Shown here: one piece after another, positions 43,742 through 51,618 of the stretch | Numbering within the stretch: position 1 is the first letter of the stretch | Layout of the letters: the number at the start of each line of letters is the position of its first letter | NCBI GenBank assembly: GCA_024689505.1 | Contig: JAILDJ010000177.1 | Coordinates: 1-64,000, forward strand | Origin: Clostridiales bacterium | GTDB taxonomy: Bacteria > Bacillota > Clostridia > Lachnospirales > Bianqueaceae | Length of the DNA stretch: 64,000 bases | Direction: 5' to 3' | Made by a program: the position numbers and the translations under genes | Notes under the pieces: model-generated | Database searches by the model: none | What the model saw: the letters and a program-made list of their open reading frames with translations, nothing else | What the model was told of the DNA's origin: nothing

Positions 43742-43771
43742 AGTATAACACACATCCACATAAATTCACAA
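43742..43771 (-). promoter_or_regulatory. Promoter of the nanE operon
   Basis: On the minus strand TTGTGA (43766-43771), 18 bases, TATACT (43742-43747), about 35 bases upstream of nanE. Confidence 0.6.
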
Positions 43772-43772
43772 T

Positions 43773-43806
43773 AAAAACCGCCGCAAGATCTTTCGTCCTG
43801 CGGCGG
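43773..43806 (-). terminator. Terminator of the acyl-CoA ligase gene
   Basis: On the minus strand TGCCGCCGCA...TGCGGCGG is followed by TTTTTAT, just past the ligase stop codon. Confidence 0.88.
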
Positions 43807-43817
43807 CAGTGCATTGC

Positions 43818-45452
43818 TTATGCCATATTCTGTTGTTCGACCAGTCGCTCTGCTCCGTAACGCTTGCGCAGCAGCGGCTTTTCGATCTTGCCGGTGGCGT
43901 TGCGCGGCACATCCGCAAAGATGATCTTACGCGGACGCTTGTAGCGCGGCAGCTGCAGACAGAAATCGTTGACCTCGTCTTCCGTGCAGGTCATGCCCGG
44001 CTTGATCTGGATGATGGCGCCGGTGATCTCGCCCAGGCGGTGATCCGGCAATCCTATGACCGCCACATCCTGGATCTTCTCGAAGTTCCGAAGGAAATCC
44101 TCGATCTGCACGGGGTAGATATTCTCACCGCCGCTGACGATGACGTCTTTCTTACGGTCGACCAGGAAGATGAAGCCGTCTTCGTCCTGCATGGCCATGT
44201 CTCCGGTATACAGCCAGCCATCTTTGAGAACTTCTGCTGTGGCTTTAGGATCGTTATAGTAGCAGGTCATGACGCCGGGGCCTTTGACACAAAGCTCACC
44301 CACGTCGCCCTGTTTGACTTCCTGTCCGTCCTCATCGACGATCTTGGTCTGCCAGCGGTATCCGGGGATGCCGATCGCGCCGACCTTGTTGACGTTGCCC
44401 AGGCCCAAATGGACGCAGCCCGGACCGGTGGATTCGGACAGGCCATAGTTGGTATCATAATCATGGTTCGGGAAGTAATCCAGCCAATGACGGATCAGAG
44501 ACGGCGGGACCGGCTGCGCACCCACATGCATCAGACGCCACTGATCCAGCTGATAATCTTCCAGCTTCAGTTCACCGCTGTCCAGAGCGGTAAGGATATC
44601 CTGGACCCATGGCACCAGCAGCCAGACCAGCGTACAATGCTCGTTGGAGACCGCCTCCAGGATCGTCTTCGGATTCGTACCCTGCAGCAGGACAGCTTTG
44701 CTACCCGCCCAAAGGCTGCCCATCCAGTGGAACTTGGCACCGGTATGGTACAACGGCGGGATGCAAAGGAAGGTATCGTCACGGTTGGTCTTATGATGGA
44801 CCATCTCCATCTCCGCGGCCTGCATCAAGCTTTCATGATTGTGCAGGATGGCCTTCGGGAAACCGGTGGTACCGGATGAGAAATAAATGGCAGCATCGTC
44901 CTGATCGGTGATCTCGATCTTTGGCGGCTGGCTGGAGCAATCAGCAACCAGTTCCATATAGCTTTCGGCGAATGTCGGGCAGCCATCACCCACATAGATC
45001 AGCAGGCGTCCGCGCGCCAGTTTCTCCTCGATGGCCTCGATACGGCCGATGAACTGCGGTCCGAAGAACAGGATGTGCACTTCAGCCAGATCCGCACAAT
45101 ACTGGATCTCGTTGGAATCAAAACGGAAGTTGAACGGTACGGCGATGGCACCGGTCTTCAGGATACCGAAATAGATCGGCAGCCATTCCAGACAGTTGAA
45201 CATAAGGATGGCGACCCGATCGCCCTTCTTGATGCCGCGGGACAGCAGCATGTTAGCGACGCGGTTGGCCTTTTCATCGAAAACGCTCCAGGTCAGCTCA
45301 CGGCGGTACGGCTGATTGGACGTAGCCTGGACCAGTTCATATTCTTTCCAGGTGATCTTCCGGGTTTCCTTCTGGGAAGGGTTCAGCTCGACCAGCGCGA
45401 CTTCGTCGCCGTATAAGGCGTGGTTTCGTTCCAGCAGATCCATAACAGGCAT
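43818..45452 (-). CDS. AMP-dependent acyl-CoA synthetase/ligase
   Basis: This 544-aa ANL-superfamily adenylating enzyme activates a carboxylic acid with ATP, then forms a CoA thioester. The P-loop is YFSSGTTGFPKA, A5 is NYGLSEST, A7 is WLYTGD, the hinge is DRKKDVIVSGGENIYP, and the catalytic Lys lies in PRNATGKIEK. The sequence resembles medium-chain or aryl acid ligases, but the acid is not identifiable. It is monocistronic, with a promoter facing the amidohydrolase gene and a good terminator. Confidence 0.92.
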   Translation of the reverse strand: MPVMDLLERNHALYGDEVALVELNPSQKETRKITWKEYELVQATSNQPYRRELTWSVFDEKANRVANMLLSRGIKKGDRVAILMFNCLEWLPIYFGILKTGAIAVPFNFRFDSNEIQYCADLAEVHILFFGPQFIGRIEAIEEKLARGRLLIYVGDGCPTFAESYMELVADCSSQPPKIEITDQDDAAIYFSSGTTGFPKAILHNHESLMQAAEMEMVHHKTNRDDTFLCIPPLYHTGAKFHWMGSLWAGSKAVLLQGTNPKTILEAVSNEHCTLVWLLVPWVQDILTALDSGELKLEDYQLDQWRLMHVGAQPVPPSLIRHWLDYFPNHDYDTNYGLSESTGPGCVHLGLGNVNKVGAIGIPGYRWQTKIVDEDGQEVKQGDVGELCVKGPGVMTCYYNDPKATAEVLKDGWLYTGDMAMQDEDGFIFLVDRKKDVIVSGGENIYPVQIEDFLRNFEKIQDVAVIGLPDHRLGEITGAIIQIKPGMTCTEDEVNDFCLQLPRYKRPRKIIFADVPRNATGKIEKPLLRKRYGAERLVEQQNMA

Positions 45453-45492
45453 GAGATATATCCTCTTTTCACTTTTATTGTTTAAAGCTTTA

Positions 45493-45548
45493 TTGCTTTT
45501 ATTTGTTAAACCGTGTATAATGATACCACAAGCTATTCATTTTGTCAA
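45493..45548. promoter_or_regulatory. Overlapping face-to-face promoters, ligase and amidohydrolase
   Basis: Plus: TTGCTT (45493-45498), 17 bases, TATAAT (45516-45521). Minus: TTGACA (45543-45548), 17 bases, TATCAT (45520-45525). The two -10 boxes overlap by two bases, so one polymerase excludes the other. Confidence 0.75.
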
Positions 45549-45572
45549 CGAAAGAAGTTAAAAAGAAGAACC

Positions 45573-46418
45573 ATGATCATCGATTTTCACACCCACACTT
45601 TCCCGGACCGGATCGCCGGCCGCGTACTGCAATCCTTATCCAACGCATCCAGGACCCTACCGGTCGTCGACGGTACGATCGGTGGACTTACTGCAAACAT
45701 GAAAGCCGCAGGTGTCGATTTCGCCGTCAATCTGCCGGTCATGACAAGGCCGGACCAGGTCGAATCTCTCAATCACAAAATGATCGACAGTCAGGAAGAC
45801 CTGCTCGCCTCTGGTATCATCACCTTTGGCGGTATGCATCCGGATTATCAGAACTATAAACAGGAGCTGCGCCTGCTGCATGAAAGCGGGATCAAAGGGA
45901 TCAAACTGCATCCGGCTTATCAAGGCCGCAATATCGACGATCCTTCGTTCCTTCGGATCATCGAAACAGCATCTGCGCTGGGCCTCATCATACTCACGCA
46001 CGCGGGCATCGATATCGGCATCTATGACCATAACTACGCTTCCGTACCCCAGATCCTCAATGTACTGCGGCTCGTGGCACCGGATCGTTTTGTACTGGCG
46101 CATATGGGCGGCTGGGGCTGTTGGTACCAGTTCGAAGCGGATCTGGCCGGTGCGCCGCTTTGGATCGACACAGCCTTCTCCATCGGGCCAATCCCGGTCA
46201 TGACGGAACCACCGGCTCCTCTTGCCTCCCAGAACCTTTCCGTGGAAGACGCAGTCCGCATCATGCGCAAACATGGTACCGACCGTGTTCTGTTCGCTAC
46301 CGACAGTCCTTGGGCGGATATGGTCGATTATGTACAGATGGTCAAGGAAAGTACGCTCTCCAACGAAGAACAGGAGCGGATCTTAGGCAGCAATGCCCTG
46401 CAGCTTTTAGGTATGTAA
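45573..46418 (+). CDS. Amidohydrolase family protein (TIM barrel)
   Basis: This 281-aa metal-dependent hydrolase or decarboxylase of the amidohydrolase-2 type has metal ligands in DFHTHTFPDR, a Lys/His region GIKLHPAYQG, His in LILTHAGIDIG and VLAHMGGWG, and the catalytic Asp in LFATDSPWADM. The real start is ATG 45573 (MIIDFHTHTF); the track ORF adds 20 residues including the promoter. The ribosome site AAGAAG is weak. It diverges from an acyl-CoA ligase gene; a joint aromatic-acid pathway is possible but unproven. Confidence 0.9.
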   Translation: MIIDFHTHTFPDRIAGRVLQSLSNASRTLPVVDGTIGGLTANMKAAGVDFAVNLPVMTRPDQVESLNHKMIDSQEDLLASGIITFGGMHPDYQNYKQELRLLHESGIKGIKLHPAYQGRNIDDPSFLRIIETASALGLIILTHAGIDIGIYDHNYASVPQILNVLRLVAPDRFVLAHMGGWGCWYQFEADLAGAPLWIDTAFSIGPIPVMTEPPAPLASQNLSVEDAVRIMRKHGTDRVLFATDSPWADMVDYVQMVKESTLSNEEQERILGSNALQLLGM

Positions 46419-46427
46419 GAACGAACC

Positions 46428-46460
46428 AAAAAAGGAACCTTAACGCAAGGTTCCTTTTTT
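46428..46460. terminator. Bidirectional terminator
   Basis: AAAAAAGGAACCTT-AACGC-AAGGTTCCTTTTTT, perfect 14-bp arms between the convergent amidohydrolase and triple-GNAT genes. Confidence 0.93.
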
Positions 46461-46464
46461 CGTC

Positions 46465-47886
46465 TTATGCCTGCAATCGCTTCAAGAAGACCTGATCTTC
46501 GTTTTTCGCTCTACACCCAGGCGCGGATTCGTATCCATGCTGCAGATAGAAACGCTCTGCCGTATCCGTTGTCAGAATACTTGTGCAGATACCCTGTTCC
46601 CTGAATCGGTCTTCTGCCATCTGCAGTAATGATGCACCATGTCCCTGATTCCGATACGCTTCGGCGATCCAGAACTCCCGAATGAATCCGCAGATCTCTT
46701 CAAAGAACCAACTGGTAAATTTGACAGGTCTGAACATGATGAATCCAATGACACTATCATCTTCCGCGGTGCGCAGGATCGCCTCGTTGTCACCTTCCTC
46801 GTTCATTTCATGGAACAGACCGTTCCAGTCCTGGACGGTGATCCCAAACTCCGTGAAATATTGTTGGAACGCAGTCTGGAACAACGGTGACGAGAAGTCC
46901 GAGATCCGTCGATCCCTGCAGACTGCAGCTTTCCGTTGATAATAGCAAGAAAGACGTCCGTCCTCTTCAAACTCTTCCATCAAGAGGAAACCGTTTTTCT
47001 CCAGTACGCGGCGGGATGCCATATTATCAGCAAAAGTGAAAGCCCCGATCGATCTTAGGCCATGTTTTGCAGTTGCTTTCTGCAGGAACGCTGCCACCGC
47101 CTCTGTCCCGATACCCTGGTTCCAACTGGCTTTATCGAAGATGCAAAAACTCAGCATGGCATTCGGCTCCTCTTCCGGGTCTATGCCATAGCACCAGATA
47201 TCACCGATATACCGACCGTCCACCAGGATCGTAAGCCCAAAGCTGGACGCACCGGGCTCCAAGGTCTTATCGTAGTCCGCAAGCGCTTCTTCCACTGTCT
47301 GTGCTTTTTGCGGCAGGACCGCCCGGATCTCCGGATCCTGCACTTTTTCAAAGTAGATCCGTACGCTGTCTGCAGTCCTGGTCCGAAAAGAGATCTTTTG
47401 ATTCACAGAGACGGTTGCGGTTCGTGTTTTTCGCATAATATCATAGGGCAGGATCTTCCCGTTCGGTGCCTGATGTTCCATATGTTCAAAGGGCACGTAA
47501 TGCCTTCTGTAATAAAATCGGACCGCCGGCAGCGATGATTCGATCTCCACCGTGTCATATGTCTTAAATATCTCCTGCTCCAGATGCTCCATCATGGCAG
47601 ACCCGGCACCAGTACCCTGGCATTCCGGCAACACATAGACCCGCGTGATGGTATTGCCATCGATGGTGCCTGTTCCAACGATCTTTCCATCCTGCAGAAC
47701 AAACCAGACTCTGCCTTCAGTGATATCTTTTTCAATATGAGGAAGACTGTGCCAGTCGAGAAAAAACTGTACCACTTCCTCAGGATAATACTTAGGATAC
47801 ACTTTTCGGATCGTCCTATCGACGATCTCTTTTACAATTTCTGCCTGGTCATTATGCGCCAAGCAGATCGTCATCTCTTCTCTCAT
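46465..47886 (-). CDS. Triple GNAT-domain acetyltransferase
   Basis: This 473-aa protein is made of three GNAT folds in tandem. Domain 1 (about 1-150) has the acyl-CoA loop LPECQGTGAGSAMM. Domain 2 (about 155-325, RimJ/RimL-like) has ASWNQGIGTEAVAAF. Domain 3 (about 330-473) has AEAYRNQGHGASLLQMAE and ends ERFYLQHGYE. All three loops keep the glycine pattern, so each may bind acetyl-CoA. Most GNATs have one or two domains. The start could be ATG 47886 or the second ATG four codons later. Targets are unknown. Confidence 0.88.
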   Translation of the reverse strand: MREEMTICLAHNDQAEIVKEIVDRTIRKVYPKYYPEEVVQFFLDWHSLPHIEKDITEGRVWFVLQDGKIVGTGTIDGNTITRVYVLPECQGTGAGSAMMEHLEQEIFKTYDTVEIESSLPAVRFYYRRHYVPFEHMEHQAPNGKILPYDIMRKTRTATVSVNQKISFRTRTADSVRIYFEKVQDPEIRAVLPQKAQTVEEALADYDKTLEPGASSFGLTILVDGRYIGDIWCYGIDPEEEPNAMLSFCIFDKASWNQGIGTEAVAAFLQKATAKHGLRSIGAFTFADNMASRRVLEKNGFLLMEEFEEDGRLSCYYQRKAAVCRDRRISDFSSPLFQTAFQQYFTEFGITVQDWNGLFHEMNEEGDNEAILRTAEDDSVIGFIMFRPVKFTSWFFEEICGFIREFWIAEAYRNQGHGASLLQMAEDRFREQGICTSILTTDTAERFYLQHGYESAPGCRAKNEDQVFLKRLQA

Positions 47887-47904
47887 AGGTTTTCTGAACT
47901 CTTT

Positions 47905-48733
47905 TTATCCCAGGACCGTTGCACCCATTTCCGTCACATTTAGATCGGATGCCTCGACTTTGTCTTCTGCCGCTTGTTTTGTGCTGTCTGAAGAAAGTGC
48001 CCCATCCAACTGTTTGCGGATGCTCTCCGCCCGCAATGCACAAAATCGCTTAAGCACGCACTTCCACTCTTGAACTCCTCCGGCGTGAAAAAGGCCGTGG
48101 GATCCTTCTCCACATAAGGAAGGATCATCCGGATCGTCTCATCATATTCCCGCTCGAAGGACCCTGACTCGAAATACTCGGTGAGCATCCTATCCTCTAC
48201 AGCCAGATACTGGCCCCTGTCCGCACCGTTGACACGAAGCCAGACAAAACTGGACAACGGTGCGGGGACCCCATCTTCCGGAAGAGCGCGTAACTGAGAT
48301 GATCCTTCATATAGGTGGCATCACTGAATTGATTCGTCAGGTTGAATTTGTCAAGCCCATGATACGTCTGTCCCTCCACGTATTTGCCGAAAGACACCTT
48401 ATAACTATAGCGATCGCTTTCAGGATCCGCAGCGACGAAGATCAGACTGGAGTTGCCTTTCGTTGCGAACGAAACATCTTTTACTTTTTCCCCGTCGATG
48501 GTGATATCCACATGATATTTCGTTTTATCGGTCGGGTTTTCCAGCAGATCTGCCCAGTCCTCTTCCGCAATGTCCACGTCTACCTTGTGGACGTAGCTGG
48601 TATCGAAGAGCATAGACTCATATTCCACAGTATGTGGAATTGTCTTTCCTTCTTTTTTCTTATCTTTGCAGCCGTTCAACAGCATGGCTGGCAGCAACAG
48701 TACTGCTAGGATCAATACTAGTCTCTTTTTCAT
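47905..48733 (-). pseudogene. Decayed CotH-family lipoprotein gene
   Basis: The gene begins with a lipoprotein signal (MKKRLVLILAVLLLPAMLLNGC) and CotH-like sequence (YKVSFGKYVEGQTYHGLDKFNLTNQFSD). At about 48270 a lost G in a G-run shifts the frame; the other frame continues with SSFVWLRVNGADRGQYLAVE. That jumps at about 48195 to DRMLTEYFESG, omitting the large kinase-like middle of CotH proteins. A second 1-bp loss near 48058 shifts to a frame ending CALRAESIRKQLDG. CotH proteins are atypical kinases or surface proteins; this copy cannot make one. Confidence 0.85.
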
Positions 48734-48763
48734 AATGAACTTCACTTCATACATGATACAGAA

Positions 48764-48804
48764 AGCCACAGCACTTCCGACGCACTGCCGGAAACACTAT
48801 GGCT
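48764..48804 (-). terminator. Imperfect terminator hairpin after iorB
   Basis: On the minus strand AGCCA...TTCCG pairs with CGGAA...TGGCT and is followed by TTCTGT. Several internal mismatches occur. Confidence 0.5.
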
Positions 48805-48813
48805 TTGACTCGC

Positions 48814-49380
48814 TTATCCTCGTCCCAAAAGGAACGCTTTCTGGTTGAGTTCGATGAACCGTGCCGGTACACAGGCTTCGATCGCCTTCTGCCAGCGCTC
48901 CACCGGGATCTCGAAATAACGGGACAAACGTCCCATCAAAACGATGTTCACTGCTTTGGAAGAACCAGCCTCTTCTGCCAGTGACAGACAGTCCATGGCA
49001 TCCACCTGGAATCCCAACGCTTCCAGTTTTTCAATGAGCTCTTCCGGATACTGCTGGGCACCAGTGATGACAGGCATGGGATCGATCTCCTGCGTATTGA
49101 CAACGATGCGTCCACCGGGTCTCAGATACTCTGCGTATCGTGCAGCTTCCAGTTTTTCAAAAGATACGATAACGTCGGCCTCGCCCTTGTCGATGATCGG
49201 AGAATAGACCTTTTCTCCAAAACGCACATACGTTACGACGCTGCCTCCGCGCTGGCTCATGCCATGTACCTCGGATACCTTTACATCGTACCCTTCCTCC
49301 AGCAGCAGATGGCCCAAGAGCTTACTGGCAAGCAAGGACCCCTGGCCGCCGACACCTACGATCATGATATTCTTAGTCAT
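48814..49380 (-). CDS. iorB: Indolepyruvate:ferredoxin oxidoreductase, beta subunit
   Basis: This 188-aa subunit belongs to the 2-oxoacid:ferredoxin oxidoreductase gamma-type domain family. It begins NIMIVGVGGQGSLLASKLLG and contains EVHGMSQRGGSVVTYVRFG, both characteristic. With IorA it oxidatively decarboxylates arylpyruvates to aryl-acetyl-CoA, reducing ferredoxin. It overlaps iorA by 8 bp. It is the last gene of the yerC-iorA-iorB operon. Confidence 0.95.
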   Translation of the reverse strand: MTKNIMIVGVGGQGSLLASKLLGHLLLEEGYDVKVSEVHGMSQRGGSVVTYVRFGEKVYSPIIDKGEADVIVSFEKLEAARYAEYLRPGGRIVVNTQEIDPMPVITGAQQYPEELIEKLEALGFQVDAMDCLSLAEEAGSSKAVNIVLMGRLSRYFEIPVERWQKAIEACVPARFIELNQKAFLLGRG

Positions 49381-51112
49381 TGTCTGTCCCTCCTAACGCT
49401 CCGAACCGGCACAGCTGGCTGCAGACACCGCAGCCGACGCACAAGGTCGCATCTATGACCGCTTTGCCTTCTTTGATGCTGATGGCAGGACATCCCAGGC
49501 GCATGCAGGACTTGCAGCCGATGCACTTATTGGTATCGACTTTCAGTGGCGGGTTGTGTTTCACATATTTCAACAATGCGCAAGGTCTGCGGCTGATGAT
49601 GACAGAAGCTTCTTCCGCCGCCAGCTCTTCCGTGATGGCGGTGTCGCAGGCAGCCAGATCATAAGGATCGACCACGCGGACCCGGGTAAAGCCCATAGCC
49701 TTGCAAAGCGCTTCCAGATCGATCTTTCCGGCCGGATCGCCCTTGATGTTGTATCCGGTCGTAGGATTCTGCTGATGACCAGTCATACCGGTGATGGAAT
49801 TATCCAGGATGATGACTGTGGAATTGCTCTGGTTGTATGCTACATTGGCTAAACCAGTCATTCCGGAATGCATGAAGGTGGAATCCCCGATGACGGCGAC
49901 TGTCTTGCCCTCCGATGCCTGTCCCAGAGCCTTGTTGAAGCCATGGACCGCATTGATGGACGCGCCCATGCAGAGGGTCATTTCCATGGCGTTCAAAGGC
50001 GCGGCCGCACCCAGGGTATAACAGCCGATATCACCCAGCACGGTGATTTTATGCTTCGCCAGCGTGAAGAACAGCCCGCGGTGCGGACATCCGGCGCACA
50101 TGACCGGCGGACGGATGGGCAATGCTTCCGCAAGACCTTTGTACGGCGGCACAGTGCCCCCTAAACGCTCTGCAAGCAGATTCTGGGAATATTCCCCACA
50201 GATCGGCAGAAGGTCCTTGCCGTGGACCTGAAGGCCCATAGCACGCACCTGATCCTCGATGATCGGATCCAGTTCTTCCACGACGATAAGCTGCTCGCAG
50301 GCCTCTGCCAACTGACGGATCTTCTGCTCCGGCAGCGGATGGACCATTCCCAGTTTCAGGATGCTGACACTGTCGCCGAAAACTTCTTTCACATACTGAT
50401 AGGAAGTTGAAGACGTGATGATACCCATCTTCGTTCCGCCCATCTCCAGACGGTTCAGATCCGTGGTCTCCGCGAAGGCCTTCAGCTTCAAAGTACGCTC
50501 TTCCACGAAGGGATGGCGGCGGATGGCATTGGCCGGAGACATGACGTATTTGGCGATATTCTTTACATATGGCTTCGGTTCCGGAACGATGCGCTCTCCC
50601 GTCTCGACTACGCTCTGGGAATGGGCCACGCGGGTGCACATCTTGACAAGCACCGGTGTATCGAAGGTTTCAGAGATCTCATAGGCTTTGAACGCGAAGG
50701 CATACGCCTCTTCAGAATCTGATGGTTCCAGCATGGGGATCTTTGCGGCGACGGCATAGTGGCGCGAATCCTGCTCGTTCTGCGAAGAATGCATACCCGC
50801 ATCATCAGCGACGCAGATGACGAGACCACCATTGACGCCTGTATAAGAACAAGTGAACAAAGGATCGGCCGCCACGTTCAAACCGACGTGCTTCATGCCG
50901 CAGAAACTGCGTTTGCCGGCCAGAGCCGCGCCGAACGCCGTTTCCATCGCGACCTTTTCATTGGGCGCCCACTCACTGTAGACTTCATCGAATTTCGCCA
51001 GTTCTTCGGTGACCTCGGTACTCGGGGTACCCGGATAACTGGAAACGACGCTGACGCCTGCTTCGTACAGTCCGCGGGCCAGCGCTTTATTACCTAAGAG
51101 TAATTGCTTCAT
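49373..51112 (-). CDS. iorA: Indolepyruvate:ferredoxin oxidoreductase, alpha subunit
   Basis: This 579-aa catalytic subunit has an N-terminal pyrimidine-type domain (GNKALARGLYEAGVSVVSSYPGTPSTEV) and a thiamine diphosphate-binding domain (CAGCPHRGLFFTL, DIGCYTLG, GDSTFMHSGMTGL). Two C-terminal [4Fe-4S] ferredoxin motifs follow, CIGCKSCMRLGCP and CVGCGVCSQLC. It handles transamination products of tryptophan, phenylalanine and tyrosine. It overlaps yerC by 4 bp and iorB by 8 bp. Ferredoxin from this reaction can feed hydrogenase or other reductases. Confidence 0.97.
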   Translation of the reverse strand: MKQLLLGNKALARGLYEAGVSVVSSYPGTPSTEVTEELAKFDEVYSEWAPNEKVAMETAFGAALAGKRSFCGMKHVGLNVAADPLFTCSYTGVNGGLVICVADDAGMHSSQNEQDSRHYAVAAKIPMLEPSDSEEAYAFAFKAYEISETFDTPVLVKMCTRVAHSQSVVETGERIVPEPKPYVKNIAKYVMSPANAIRRHPFVEERTLKLKAFAETTDLNRLEMGGTKMGIITSSTSYQYVKEVFGDSVSILKLGMVHPLPEQKIRQLAEACEQLIVVEELDPIIEDQVRAMGLQVHGKDLLPICGEYSQNLLAERLGGTVPPYKGLAEALPIRPPVMCAGCPHRGLFFTLAKHKITVLGDIGCYTLGAAAPLNAMEMTLCMGASINAVHGFNKALGQASEGKTVAVIGDSTFMHSGMTGLANVAYNQSNSTVIILDNSITGMTGHQQNPTTGYNIKGDPAGKIDLEALCKAMGFTRVRVVDPYDLAACDTAITEELAAEEASVIISRRPCALLKYVKHNPPLKVDTNKCIGCKSCMRLGCPAISIKEGKAVIDATLCVGCGVCSQLCRFGALGGTDND

Positions 51113-51426
51113 TCTGTTTCTTCCTTGCTTTCAGATTCCATTGCCTGCATACGGTCGAGCACTTCCCCGATGCAGCCGGTGCCATAATTGAGCATCCGGT
51201 TGACACGGCTGATCGTTGCCGAGCTGGCATTGGTTTTTTCTTTGATCTCAGTATAAACGCGGTTTTGGTGCAGCATGCTTGCTACTTCAAATCGCTGTTC
51301 GATGGAATTAAGTTCTGTCATGGCACAAAGATCCTCAAAGAAACGGCGGCACTCCTCCACGGACTGCAGCGTAAGGATCGCTTTATACATGGCATCATCA
51401 TGCGTTTTCACGACGGGTCTTGGCAT
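51109..51426 (-). CDS. YerC/YecD family TrpR-related regulator
   Basis: This 105-aa all-helical protein of the TrpR/YerC family has the region NSIEQRFEVASMLHQNRVYTEIKEKTNASSATISRVNRML, the TrpR-like tandem helix-turn-helix. Its gene overlaps iorA by 4 bp, so it is tied to aryl-pyruvate metabolism. It probably senses tryptophan or a relative and controls this operon; ligand and effect are inferred. An AGGAGG site lies 9 bases before the ATG. Confidence 0.93.
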   Translation of the reverse strand: MPRPVVKTHDDAMYKAILTLQSVEECRRFFEDLCAMTELNSIEQRFEVASMLHQNRVYTEIKEKTNASSATISRVNRMLNYGTGCIGEVLDRMQAMESESKEETE

Positions 51427-51464
51427 TTCGTTAAAAACCTCCTGATTTTTTACATTCCGCCTCT

Positions 51465-51493
51465 ATTTTACCATCAAATAATGAAATAGTAAA
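51465..51493 (-). promoter_or_regulatory. Promoter of the yerC-ior operon
   Basis: On the minus strand TTTACT (51488-51493), 17 bases, TAAAAT (51465-51470). The pair TTTAC/GTAAA forms an interrupted inverted repeat around it. Confidence 0.65.
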
Positions 51494-51543
51494 GAAAAAT
51501 AATTCAATGCTTTAAACTATAGAAAAACCGGCCTCAAATCCAC

Positions 51544-51572
51544 TTGACGGCTTGATTTCGGGTCAGTATAAT
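51544..51572 (+). promoter_or_regulatory. Promoter of the GH36 gene
   Basis: TTGACG (51544-51549), 17 bases, TATAAT (51567-51572), about 45 bases before the ATG at 51619. Confidence 0.78.
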
Positions 51573-51618
51573 GATTTCGAATGAACCTGCTGTGCAGGCT
51601 GACACAAGGAGATACACT

